A DNA stretch of 64,000 nucleotides, taken from assembly GCA_002928735.1 (NCBI GenBank), contig PERL01000012.1:42086-106085 (forward strand), in the 5' to 3' direction. The DNA is from Hyphomicrobium sp. Lineage in GTDB: Bacteria; Pseudomonadota; Alphaproteobacteria; Rhizobiales; Hyphomicrobiaceae. Below are positions 47,174 to 55,032 of the stretch, piece by piece. A program made the translations under genes and the position numbers. A model generated the notes under the pieces. That model saw only the letters and a list, made by a program, of their open reading frames with translations, was not told the origin of the DNA and made no database searches. Every line of letters starts with the position of its first letter. The stretch's first letter is position 1.

Positions 47174-48156
47174 GCCCCATCGACTGGCAGGCCGTCGTTG
47201 ATGAAGCGCTGCGGCGGCGCAAGGTTGAAAAACTCACGCAGCGCGAACACGCTGCGCTGGCCAGCGTCAGCATTCCCACCATCGCCGCGTTCGACCGCGG
47301 CGAGCGCACGCTCACGCTCGCCAAAGCCTTCGACATTTTGCGAGTCGTCGGACTTGTGGCCGAAAGTCCGCATGACGGCGTACAGGAGAATTTCGTGCGC
47401 GAAGCGTTCAAGCGCTGGCGCACACTGACCGGAAAATTGCAGCCGGACTCACCCGCCCGCTTCCCGCTCGGCTGGTATCGCATCGACTACGCCATCGAAG
47501 GCGAATTCGAACATCCGGACCTAACCGAGCTTCACAAGGTCATCCAAAAATCAGTCATCCGGCATACCGGCTGGCCGATGTTCATGTCGATGACGCGAGA
47601 AGAGTTCGCGCCGCGTGAAATCGACGGCGTTCTTGAGGCCTGGCTGAAGCCGCGCGAAGCCGGTGTCGACCGGTTCTCTGAGGACGCCGCTCACTGCGAT
47701 TTCTGGCGCGCCGCACCAAGCGGCCGATTCTTTCTCATTCGCGGCTATCAGGAAGACTCGCAGGATGCCGTTCCGCCCGGCACAATTTTCGACACAACGC
47801 TTCCGATTTGGCGGCTGGGTGAAGCGCTGCTCCACGCGGCGCACGTCGCCTCACATTTGCGCGGTAAGCAGTCAGTCGATCTGACCGTTCGCTTGCGCGC
47901 GCTCTATAGCGGCTTGCAAGGCCGCCAGCTCCGCTCGTTGCGGGCAAGCCCTTTTGATTTCTTCCTCGAAAGCACCCCGGCGCGAAGCGGCGAGGCCATG
48001 CTCGAAACCGCTCTCCCTGTTAGTGCGATTGAACACGATCTGGCCAGTGTCGTATACCCGCTTGCTGCATCTCTATACGAGCGCTTCGGCATTCCGCAAC
48101 TCGGTCACGACTTTGTCCGCGTCGAGATCGACCGATTTCGCAAAGGCAAATTCTAG
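47149..48156 (+). CDS. HTH protein with unrecognised C-terminal domain
   Basis: 335 residues. An XRE/HipB-like helix-turn-helix occupies about residues 14-70 (LTQREHAALASVSIPTIAAF, DRGERTLTLAKAFDILRVVG). The remaining about 260 residues are not familiar: WYRIDYAIEGEFEHPDLTEL, HTGWPMFMSMTREEFAPREI, FWRAAPSGRFFLIRGYQEDS, TLPIWRLGEALLHAAHVASH. The start overlaps HipA by 25 bases. The HTH suggests it acts as the antitoxin/repressor for the HipA-like kinase, with the extra domain adding a sensor or effector function (inference). Confidence 0.7.
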   Translation: MPENFGKLGPIDWQAVVDEALRRRKVEKLTQREHAALASVSIPTIAAFDRGERTLTLAKAFDILRVVGLVAESPHDGVQENFVREAFKRWRTLTGKLQPDSPARFPLGWYRIDYAIEGEFEHPDLTELHKVIQKSVIRHTGWPMFMSMTREEFAPREIDGVLEAWLKPREAGVDRFSEDAAHCDFWRAAPSGRFFLIRGYQEDSQDAVPPGTIFDTTLPIWRLGEALLHAAHVASHLRGKQSVDLTVRLRALYSGLQGRQLRSLRASPFDFFLESTPARSGEAMLETALPVSAIEHDLASVVYPLAASLYERFGIPQLGHDFVRVEIDRFRKGKF

Positions 48157-48182
48157 AAAATATTCACTCTGAGGGACTGACA

Positions 48183-48392
48183 ATGGATTCGGAAACGGCG
48201 GATTGGCCGGCACAGTGCGTAAGTAACGCTGCCGCAAACCATGAAGTGCCGAGCGGGATCTCGCAACTTCTTCAGCGCCAGATCGAAGGTCCTGCCCAGG
48301 AGCGCTCGCTCAAATCCTCCGAGCTGAACGAGCTTGCCAGAACGCTCGTTGCTGCTCTCGGCGGCGATCCAGAAGCTGGAGAGGCCGCGTGA
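48183..48392 (+). CDS. Small protein linking HTH and ATPase genes
   Basis: 69 residues, polar, with a helical second half (SGISQLLQRQIEGPAQERSL, LNELARTLVAAL). GAGGGACTGACA precedes its ATG and its stop overlaps the ATPase GTG start by 4 bases, so it is translationally coupled to it. Unknown; could be an adaptor of the ATPase. Confidence 0.55.
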   Translation: MDSETADWPAQCVSNAAANHEVPSGISQLLQRQIEGPAQERSLKSSELNELARTLVAALGGDPEAGEAA

Positions 48393-50740
48393 GGATTAAA
48401 ACCATAACACTGTCCTGGTTCAGGGGCGCTTCTGATTCAGCCGTGCTCGAAATCGGATCGAAGTCACTTGTCGTTTACGGGCAGAACGGGGCGGGAAAGT
48501 CGTCGTTTATCGACGCAATCGAGCACAGTATCTGCGACGGTAAGGTCAACCACCTGGCTCATGAATATAGCGGCAAGAAGCAGGAAAAAGGCATTCGGAA
48601 CACCCACACGCCCGCCGACAAGGATACATTTTACGAAATTGTATTCAAGGATGATTCGAACCTCAAGGTGACGGTTGCCCCGAACGGCTCTTGCGCGCGC
48701 AAAGGAACCACCACCGCAGATACGGCGACGTGGGATTATCGCCGCACAGTGCTGCGTCAAGATGAGATCGCACGTTTCATCACCAGCACCAAAGGGAGCA
48801 AATATTCCGATCTTCTGCCCCTGCTAGGGCTAGGGCCTCTCGAAACTGCCGCCGAAAATCTCCGGCAGCTCGTAACCGCGATAGAGAAAGACAGCGGTTT
48901 GCGCGAGAAAAAAGGCGCAGCCAGTCTCGCCGCAACACAGCGGAAGCAGGTCGTTGGCGATGCCAGCGACGACGAGATCACTGCAACGATCGCAACTTTG
49001 CACGCGACGTACTGCCCGAATTCAGCGACCGATGCGACCGCCGATCGTTGTGAAGAGATCATCACGGCCTTAACAGCCAGAATAGCGGCGTTGTCGTCGG
49101 AGAACCAACGGCACGTCACTCTGAAATATATCGTCAACACAGCGCTCGCCAAGCTTATCGGCGGCGTGCGCGAGGCAAGCGCCAAACTTGCCGGTTCTGT
49201 CGAGCCCTTGATCGCTGAAAAACTGGAAGTGCTGCGCTCTGCTGATGCATACGCACGCAAACTTGGCGAGGCCGAGGACATCGCCTGTCCTGCATGCGGT
49301 CAGTCCATTACAGCGGACGATTTCGCAGCGCACGTCAAGGCAGAACAGGAACGGCTGCGAGAGATCATAGCCGTCTTCAATGAGCGGCGCACCGCCATCG
49401 CAGCGCTCATCGATGCCCTCAAAGCCCTTGCGGCCGCACTCGGGCGGCCGGAGCTGAAATCGTGGCGCGAAGAGCTGAATAGCGGCCCGCTACAAGACTG
49501 CCTTGCCTGGATAGAGGCGTTTAGGCCAGAAGATCTCAGAGAATCCCTTGACGAAGCGGTGCTTCTTGCCATCGAAAGCAACTGGCCGCCGGTTATTGCT
49601 TCCGCTGCCAAAGCCTGCAAACAGGCGCCGCCCGAAATCACACAACTGTCGATCGACAAAGCGTCCGCCGAGGCGGCGCGAGCTGCCATTCAAGCGCTGG
49701 CCACCGTCGCGGAAATCTTAAGAATTGAATCGCTCATTGCTTTCGTGGCGGCAACCGAGTCGGACATCCGCACACAAATTCGCACCAGGTCTGAAAGGGT
49801 TATCAAGGAAATTTCCAGCGACATCGGGTCGATGTGGTCCGCCTTGCACCCCGGTGAACCCATAGAAGATGTCAGGCTGTACCTGCCCGATGACCCGAAG
49901 GCGATCGACATCGCTCTGAAGTTTCACGGCAGGGACCAGGACTCGCCACGCTTGACGCTGTCAGAAGGATACAGGAACGGTCTTGGACTATGTATTTTTC
50001 TGGCAATGGCCAAGCGTCAGGCGGAGCATGAGAGGCCGCTGTTCCTTGATGATGTTGTCGTAAGCTTTGACCGCAGTCATCGAGGGATGATAATTAAGCT
50101 GCTTAAAGACAATTTTTCAGATCGTCAGGTCATCATCATGACCCACGACCGAGATTGGTACGCCGACCTGCGCCAACAGCTTGACGATACGAATTGGTCA
50201 TTCAAGTCGCTGCTCCCCTACGAGACCCCGGTAGTCGGTATCAGATGGTCCCATAAATCAACAACTTTTGACGATGCGCGCGCCAACCTCTCCATGCGTC
50301 CCGATGCTGCGGTCAACGATGCGCGCAAGATCATGGATGTAGAGCTGGGCATCGCCGCCGAGAAGCTCAAAATCAAAATGGTCTATCTGCGGGGAGAGAA
50401 GAACGATCATCGCACGGGCGTTGATTTTCTCAAGCGCTTCGCGGCTGATGGTGTCAAATCCCTCCAAAAGAAGGTTGGAACCGAATACGTGTCCAATGCT
50501 GAGGCTTTGAAGTTGTTTAACGATACCGCCGCCCTCTTGATGACCTGGGCAAACCGTGGCTCGCACACAGAAGATGTAACGAAATCAGAAGCGGAATTGC
50601 TGATCGACACCTGCGAGCAAGCCTTGGCAGTCTTTAAATGCGGTTCCTGCCAGAAATTTATCTGGCGCTTGGATGATTCCACTTCCGAATTGTTGCGCTG
50701 CGACTGCGGCGAAATCAGGTGGCGCTATGGAAAAGTCTGA
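48389..50740 (+). CDS. SMC/RecF-like ATPase with zinc hook and C-terminal zinc ribbon
   Basis: 783 residues from GTG 48389. Walker A YGQNGAGKSSF (30-40), a coiled-coil arm with zinc-hook CPACGQS (about 300), signature LTLSEGYRNGLGL (about 522), Walker B PLFLDDVVVSFD (about 548) with Asp-Asp, and H-loop IIMTHDRDWY (about 583). After the ATPase head comes an approximately 160-residue C-terminal extension containing TWANRGSHTEDVTKSEA and ending in a CGSCQKF / RCDCGEIRW zinc ribbon. Related zinc-hook ATPases drive several phage-defence systems. Target and effector activity are not evident from sequence. Confidence 0.85.
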   Translation: MRIKTITLSWFRGASDSAVLEIGSKSLVVYGQNGAGKSSFIDAIEHSICDGKVNHLAHEYSGKKQEKGIRNTHTPADKDTFYEIVFKDDSNLKVTVAPNGSCARKGTTTADTATWDYRRTVLRQDEIARFITSTKGSKYSDLLPLLGLGPLETAAENLRQLVTAIEKDSGLREKKGAASLAATQRKQVVGDASDDEITATIATLHATYCPNSATDATADRCEEIITALTARIAALSSENQRHVTLKYIVNTALAKLIGGVREASAKLAGSVEPLIAEKLEVLRSADAYARKLGEAEDIACPACGQSITADDFAAHVKAEQERLREIIAVFNERRTAIAALIDALKALAAALGRPELKSWREELNSGPLQDCLAWIEAFRPEDLRESLDEAVLLAIESNWPPVIASAAKACKQAPPEITQLSIDKASAEAARAAIQALATVAEILRIESLIAFVAATESDIRTQIRTRSERVIKEISSDIGSMWSALHPGEPIEDVRLYLPDDPKAIDIALKFHGRDQDSPRLTLSEGYRNGLGLCIFLAMAKRQAEHERPLFLDDVVVSFDRSHRGMIIKLLKDNFSDRQVIIMTHDRDWYADLRQQLDDTNWSFKSLLPYETPVVGIRWSHKSTTFDDARANLSMRPDAAVNDARKIMDVELGIAAEKLKIKMVYLRGEKNDHRTGVDFLKRFAADGVKSLQKKVGTEYVSNAEALKLFNDTAALLMTWANRGSHTEDVTKSEAELLIDTCEQALAVFKCGSCQKFIWRLDDSTSELLRCDCGEIRWRYGKV

Positions 50741-50855
50741 TGCTCCTACAAGCAGCGTCTCGCAGGCAACCATCGACGCGTGCATCGCCAACAGCAAAGC
50801 CAGTCTTGAGTGTTCCGAGCCGAAAGCGATGGGGGCAATCACGATGGGAAGATAA
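50727..50855 (+). CDS. Possible 42-residue downstream ORF
   Basis: ATG at 50727 lies inside the last codons of the ATPase gene in another frame (14-base overlap) and reads MEKSDAPTSSVSQATIDACI, then ANSKASLECSEPKAMG. The overlap fits the coupled style of this cluster, but the ORF is short and has no recognisable fold; it may be spurious. Confidence 0.3.
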   Translation: MEKSDAPTSSVSQATIDACIANSKASLECSEPKAMGAITMGR

Positions 50856-50997
50856 GCCGCGACGCCGCCTCAAACCATGACGATTGGAATGACACGAAGG
50901 CAGACCCTAAATTACCATTATTTAATTTAATCTGTGGACTGTTTATATAAATAGTTAGAAACGTAATTGTCTGACAGGTCCGTCTCACGGGATAATC

Positions 50998-51026
50998 GTC
51001 GCATTGTGACTTAAGGACAATGCGAC
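50998..51026. promoter_or_regulatory. Perfect inverted repeat over the parA ribosome-binding site
   Basis: GTCGCATTGT (50998-51007) and ACAATGCGAC (51017-51026) form a perfect 10-bp inverted repeat with 9-base spacer GACTTAAGG that includes the ribosome-binding site; the parA ATG follows immediately. It can act as operator DNA for the RHH partner and/or as an mRNA hairpin sequestering the start. AT-rich sequence upstream (50920-50965, TTATTTAATTTAATCTG and GTTTATATAAATAG) supplies the promoter. Confidence 0.7.
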
Positions 51027-51695
51027 ATGAAGATTATATCCATCATTTCCCAGAAAGGCGGAGTCGGCAAAACCACTTTGGCGATCAATCTGGCAGCCGC
51101 AGCTCAGCAAAAGGGCGGCGGCGTCATCATCGCCGACACAGACCCCCAGCAATCCACCTATCGCTGGTATGTGGGCCGCAAGGATCAGACTCCCCTGCCC
51201 TATGTGGCCTCCGTCTTTGCTGATGCGCTGCCCGAGTTTCTCGATAAAGCGCGTGCCAATCAAGCCGACTATGTGTTTATCGACACCTCGCCCAACTCGA
51301 CCGAGGAGAGCCTGGCGATTGCCGATCACTCCGATCTGATTGTGGTGCCTTGCGGCCCCTCCTTCGTGGATCTCCGGGCACTCAAACGCACCGAGAACAT
51401 ATTGCGGATCGCCAAGAAGCCTGCGCTTGCGGTGCTCAATCTATGCCCTTCTTACGGCACAGAAGCGGATCAAGCAGCCCAAGCTCTCAAGACGCTGGGC
51501 CTCGATGTCTGCAAGCAGCGAATCGCCAACCGCGCCTCGGCCCGCCGGGCCTATGCCTTGCACCAGAGCATTCTCGAATTCGAACCCACCGGTAAAGCCG
51601 CTCTGGAATTCACCGCCGTGTTCAAGGCGCTCGATAAGATCAAGGTGGCGGACGCCGGAACTCCAGCCGTAAAGGGAGCCCGCCATGTCCAGTAA
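51027..51695 (+). CDS. parA: ParA-type partition ATPase
   Basis: 222 residues, small (type Ib-like) ParA without an N-terminal HTH. Deviant Walker A QKGGVGKTTLAIN (9-21), Walker A' IIADTDPQQST, Walker B YVFIDTSPNST and LIVVPCGPSFVDLRAL. ATP-dependent binding to nucleoid DNA moves the partition complex. Lacking an HTH, it would rely on the partner protein for autoregulation. The RHH partner gene starts 11 bases before its stop. Confidence 0.93.
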   Translation: MKIISIISQKGGVGKTTLAINLAAAAQQKGGGVIIADTDPQQSTYRWYVGRKDQTPLPYVASVFADALPEFLDKARANQADYVFIDTSPNSTEESLAIADHSDLIVVPCGPSFVDLRALKRTENILRIAKKPALAVLNLCPSYGTEADQAAQALKTLGLDVCKQRIANRASARRAYALHQSILEFEPTGKAALEFTAVFKALDKIKVADAGTPAVKGARHVQ

Positions 51696-52323
51696 ACCAC
51701 CCCGCTTTGATCTCGCGGCCGCTATGGAAGCCGATCTTGAAACCGACGCCCTGGGACCGCGCGCGGCGTGGGGATCTCCCCCTCAATCCCCACGAGACGG
51801 CTCGTCTGCTGCGACATCCGTCGCTCCATCCCCTGATCCGTCCGTCCTCGCGTCCGATGCGCCCTCCGTCTCATCGTCACCTCGTCCACAGGTCCCACAG
51901 GACGAAGAGTCTGACATCCCAACGTCTCAAACGCCCATGCGACCTGCCGACAATGCGACGACAGTCACACCGTCGATTGCGACGCCACAGGCCGATGCGA
52001 CTGTGGGAGCAGGGGACGCTCCATATGGACTGCAGGACGATGCGACGTCCGTCGCACGGACCCGGTCATCGCAACCGCCTGCCTCTAAGCGCTATAAGCA
52101 GCCACCCTCAAGGCAGGAGCCCATCCGCGTCTCCGCCTATTGCAGCCCCAGGGTCGTCAAGCAGCTTCGCATGATGGCGGTGACGCAAGACACGACGATC
52201 GATGAACTCATGACCCGCGCCTTGAACCTTCTATTCAAGACCGAAGGCCTCCCTGAAATTGCCTTCGATGGCAAACCCTTCGGGACGGCCTCTGCGAGAA
52301 GCGGAGCGGAGCGCAATGGATGA
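51685..52323 (+). CDS. RHH partition partner (ParB-analogue) with long linker
   Basis: 212 residues. The first about 140 are disordered (Ser/Pro/Ala/Thr/Asp, e.g. PSPDPSVLASDAPSVSSSPR). The C-terminal about 55 residues form a ribbon-helix-helix: IRVSAYCSPRVVKQLRMMAV, TQDTTIDELMTRALNLLF. RHH proteins serve as centromere-binding factors and repressors in type Ib partition loci. The linker part of the gene itself contains a cluster of ATGCGAC sites that match the parA operator. Overlaps parA by 11 bases and repA by 4 bases. Confidence 0.75.
   Translation: MSSKPPRFDLAAAMEADLETDALGPRAAWGSPPQSPRDGSSAATSVAPSPDPSVLASDAPSVSSSPRPQVPQDEESDIPTSQTPMRPADNATTVTPSIATPQADATVGAGDAPYGLQDDATSVARTRSSQPPASKRYKQPPSRQEPIRVSAYCSPRVVKQLRMMAVTQDTTIDELMTRALNLLFKTEGLPEIAFDGKPFGTASARSGAERNG
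51937..52057. repeat. Cluster of ATGCGAC heptamers inside the RHH gene
   Basis: ATGCGAC at 51937-51943, 51953-51959, 51995-52001 and 52040-52046, TTGCGAC at 51977-51983, and the inverse GTCGCAC at 52051-52057; another TGCGAC is at 51810-51815. The 11-mer GACAATGCGAC at 51949-51959 is identical to 51016-51026 in the parA operator. Candidate centromere. Confidence 0.6.
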
Positions 52324-53375
52324 AGCGGCCCGCGTTCGACACACAGCCCGATCTCTTTGTTGATTTCCATTCGGATCTGGCACTGCGCGATCAACGCGAA
52401 GTTATGGAACGGCCCTTCTTCAGCCTGTCTAAGAAAAAGCGCATCAAGCCGATCGAATATGTCAGTCCCGATAAGGAGATTTTCGTCAAGGTCAGCCCCG
52501 TGCCGGAATACGGCATGGCCACGATCTGGGATGCCGACATCCTGATCTGGGCGACCTCGGTCATGCGCAAGCTCAAGGACAACAAAATCAATGATGTGCC
52601 GCGCACCTTGCGCTTCTACCCCTATGATCTCCTCAAATCCATTCACCGTCACACGGGCGGCGACGAGTACATGAATCTGCGCCGCGCGCTCTCGCGGCTG
52701 CAATCAACCACGATCACCACGAATATCCGTGCCGGGCGCAGCAACAAGCACCGCCAGTTCAGCTGGATCGAGAGCTTCACCGACGATATCGATCCTGACA
52801 AGCGGATCAACCACGGCATGTCGATCACACTGAGCGACTGGCTCTATGAAGGCATCATGGCGGATAACGGCGTCCTGGCCATTAACCCGCTCTATTTTAC
52901 GATCACGGGCGGCCGCGAGCGCTGGCTCTACCGTGTCGCGCGCAAGCACGCCGGCGGAGCAGGGCCCTCGGGTTTTGCCATGTCGTTTTCGACGCTCTTC
53001 GCTAAATCCGGCGCTGAGGGCAATTTCAGGCGCTTCAAGTTTGAGCTTCTCAAAATCGCCCGCGAAAATGCGCTGCCGGATTACGCCCTCGAGATTCTCA
53101 ACCCTAACAGCCCGGATCCTGGCCTTCGCATGGTCCGCATGGATGGGAAAACGGATGGAAGCATTGTGCTCCCACCTCAAGCGCCCGCCAAGACTCCAAA
53201 ACCCAGCCCGCAAATCTCAGACGCCATGCGCAAGAAGATCCGGGCAGCCCATCCCGGATGGGACCTGCATGCCCTTCAGCGGGACTATGATGCCTGGCTC
53301 GAAAGCAGCACCATCGAGCCCGGCAATTACGAGAAGCTCTTCTACAGCTTCGTGCAACGCGCGGTCACCGCCTAG
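52320..53375 (+). CDS. repA: Replication initiator RepA (RPA family)
   Basis: 351 residues. It matches the plasmid replication initiator protein A family: LALRDQREVMERPFFSLSKK, IEYVSPDKEIFVKVSPVPEY, ATIWDADILIWATSVMRKLK, TLRFYPYDLLKSIHRHTGGD, YMNLRRALSRLQSTTITTNI, all in the expected order; winged-helix DNA binding is expected. The C-terminal part (PHPGWDLHALQRDYDAWLES-like) is typical. Start overlaps the RHH gene by 4 bases (ATGA), making parA-RHH-repA one operon. The iteron array starts about 300 bp downstream, consistent with an initiator acting on it. Confidence 0.88.
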   Translation: MKRPAFDTQPDLFVDFHSDLALRDQREVMERPFFSLSKKKRIKPIEYVSPDKEIFVKVSPVPEYGMATIWDADILIWATSVMRKLKDNKINDVPRTLRFYPYDLLKSIHRHTGGDEYMNLRRALSRLQSTTITTNIRAGRSNKHRQFSWIESFTDDIDPDKRINHGMSITLSDWLYEGIMADNGVLAINPLYFTITGGRERWLYRVARKHAGGAGPSGFAMSFSTLFAKSGAEGNFRRFKFELLKIARENALPDYALEILNPNSPDPGLRMVRMDGKTDGSIVLPPQAPAKTPKPSPQISDAMRKKIRAAHPGWDLHALQRDYDAWLESSTIEPGNYEKLFYSFVQRAVTA

Positions 53376-53397
53376 AATCGCCTAATCCATCCAGTAT

Positions 53398-53600
53398 GAG
53401 TTTTATATCCCGCGGATAAATTTGATTTATTCAGACTTTATAACACTTCCAGGATGTATTGACCCACGCCCCTTTTATATTATAGATTGTATATAACCAT
53501 AGAGTTATTCATGTTATTCGTTCCTTATCCCCGAATCACCCTCTCAGAATTTTGATATTTGATATGAAACTATCCTTCTCGTGAGCCACAAAACCTATTG
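53398..53600. other. AT-rich segment, probable DNA-unwinding element
   Basis: Strongly AT-rich within a GC-rich element, especially 53471-53520 (CTTTTATATTATAGATTG, ATATAACCATAGAGTTATTC). TTATCCCCG at about 53526 resembles a DnaA box (TTATCCACA) imperfectly. It lies between repA and the iterons, the normal position for origin melting (inference). Confidence 0.55.
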
Positions 53601-53669
53601 TTTTGGAGGTTCATAGCGGCATAGACCCCATCGGCCGTACTGTTTGGCACCATCCCCCGCATATCCATC

Positions 53670-54067
53670 GGGGGATTGGGAACGGCTGTGAGTTCGTCAA
53701 GCCATTAGAGCTTCTCCTGCTTTGGGGGAATAGGAACACGCGTCCTCATCCCTTGGCGGAGAGCGGATGAATACGCCTTCACGCCAAACGTCGCGCTGTG
53801 CGGGCGATTAGGCGCCGCTGCACGAGCATCGGGGGATTGGGAACGCGATTCTCGCTCCGCGCGGGCCTATAGGGTATCGGGGGAACAGGAACACAGCGTG
53901 GAACTCGCGGGTTTTCCTATCGTGGGAATAGGAACGGCAGGACCTTCCCGCCCCGATTTCTCTTGCGGGGGATCGGGAACAGGGCCGTGGGAATAGGAAC
54001 ATACCCCCGGGGGAACAGGAACGAATCGTGCGGGGGATTAGGAACAAACAGGCGGGGTATTAGGAAC
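53670..54067 (+). repeat. Iteron array: replication origin of the element
   Basis: Ten direct 14-bp repeats of the form G[G/T]GG[G/T]A-[TAC]-[TC]-RGGAAC: 53670, 53724, 53831, 53879, 53922, 53967, 53987, 54009, 54032 and 54054 (start positions). The last four start 20-23 bp apart, i.e. two helical turns, and several others are spaced 43-48. Examples: GGGGGATTGGGAAC, GGGGGAATAGGAAC, GGGGGAACAGGAAC. These should be binding sites for the RepA encoded just upstream. Apparent ORFs on the minus strand here (repeating FLFPR/FPIPR) are translation artefacts of the repeats. 54068-54306 holds no gene I can support. Confidence 0.88.
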
Positions 54068-54306
54068 GGCCCACCCCGCCATCGACGCACTGAGCGCCTC
54101 AAGACCGCCCCTGACAGCACCCCTAACCTTTTAACTCTACTATATTAAAGTCCTAACCCCTTTGAAGCGGCCATTTGGATACGACCCAAGCGCTCATGGC
54201 GTAGCGGCAAACCCGCAAAAGCGCTGACAGGACAGAATACGGGCAACGCCCGCTCCCAGAGAGGCGAGGCTTGCCCATGCGCCGACCTTGCGTTGAGCGC
54301 CAGAGA

Positions 54307-54756
54307 TCAATCACGCTCGCGATCAAAATCATGCTTGAGCAAGCTCTCATGGGCTGAGCCTTCGCCCTGCACTTTGGCTTTGAGATCTTCATAGAGCATG
54401 CCGCGCAACGGGGCAGGCTCGGGACGCTTCTGGTCATTCGCCGGAGCAGGGGGCTTCTTCTCTTCCCGCGCGCTTTCATAGTCTTTGGCCAACAAGCTTT
54501 CCGCACCCAGCCGCTCGCCGCGTACTTTCGCGCGCAGCGACTCATAGAGCGAGCGCCGCTCGGTCTCGTGCCGACTCTCCATCGGATAACCTTGCAGCGG
54601 AGGCGGGACCCCGCGAAATCCAGGCGGACGGAACGCGGGCGCGGGAGCGGCCTCGATTGTAGGCGCATGCTTTCGAAAGCGGCCGAACACCCGCTCCGCA
54701 AAGCCTCGCATCAGCTGCTCGCGCAAACCCTTGGGCCCTGGGAACTCTCCATCCAT
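54307..54756 (-). CDS. Protein with a duplicated C-terminal motif
   Basis: 149 residues from ATG 54756 (GTGGAGG about 10 bases upstream). A basic N-terminus (LREQLMRGFAERVFGRFRKH) and Pro-rich linker precede two copies of an acidic-basic helical motif: RSLYESLRAKVRGERLGAES then LLAKDYE, and GMLYEDLKAKVQGEGSAHES then LLKHDF. No family recognised. It reads towards the origin and might be regulated with it. Confidence 0.55.
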   Translation of the reverse strand: MDGEFPGPKGLREQLMRGFAERVFGRFRKHAPTIEAAPAPAFRPPGFRGVPPPLQGYPMESRHETERRSLYESLRAKVRGERLGAESLLAKDYESAREEKKPPAPANDQKRPEPAPLRGMLYEDLKAKVQGEGSAHESLLKHDFDRERD

Positions 54757-54873
54757 ACCGCGCGGCCTCCACGACGACGTCATGCTGGAGATCGGGCGGG
54801 AGGCGGGTCACCACAAGACCATCACATGCCCGAACTTGAGGGCATGTGTCGCCGGAGGACATCCAAGCGGCGC

Positions 54874-54887
54874 GTTCCTAATCCCCC
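54874..54887 (-). repeat. Isolated inverted iteron
   Basis: GTTCCTAATCCCCC, whose complement is GGGGGATTAGGAAC, identical to the iteron at 54032-54045 but in opposite orientation and about 0.8 kb from the array. It lies between the 149-residue gene (minus) and ardC (plus). Confidence 0.75.
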
Positions 54888-54949
54888 GCTGCGCGGCCAG
54901 CGGTGACGACTACGGCGGCCTGAAGTGCCGATGAGAGGGAGAGTGAGGC

Positions 54950-55032
54950 TTTGGCCCGGGTGAGCCCGGGACCGAGCGCGAGAGCGCGCGCACCTGCCTG
55001 ACGGGCGAACCCCAAGCCTGACAGGAGACCCT
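54950..55032 (+). other. GC-rich, hairpin-prone leader of the ardC gene
   Basis: Contains CCCGGG-TGAG-CCCGGG (54955-54970), GCGCG-AGAG-CGCGC (54976-54989) and a CCTG...CAGG pairing (about 54992-55026) that would enclose the region before the ribosome-binding site CAGGAG. It could be a structured 5' leader or a strand-transfer-linked promoter; function is not established. Confidence 0.35.

Noticed and set aside
51685..52323. CRISPR-like interpretation of the ATGCGAC cluster
   Set aside because: Units are 7 bp, irregularly spaced and inside a coding sequence; they do not form repeat-spacer units.
53808..54120. Minus-strand ORFs with repeating FLFPR/FPIPR peptides
   Set aside because: They are translations of the iteron repeats; no ribosome-binding site or domain character, and they overlap each other in different frames.
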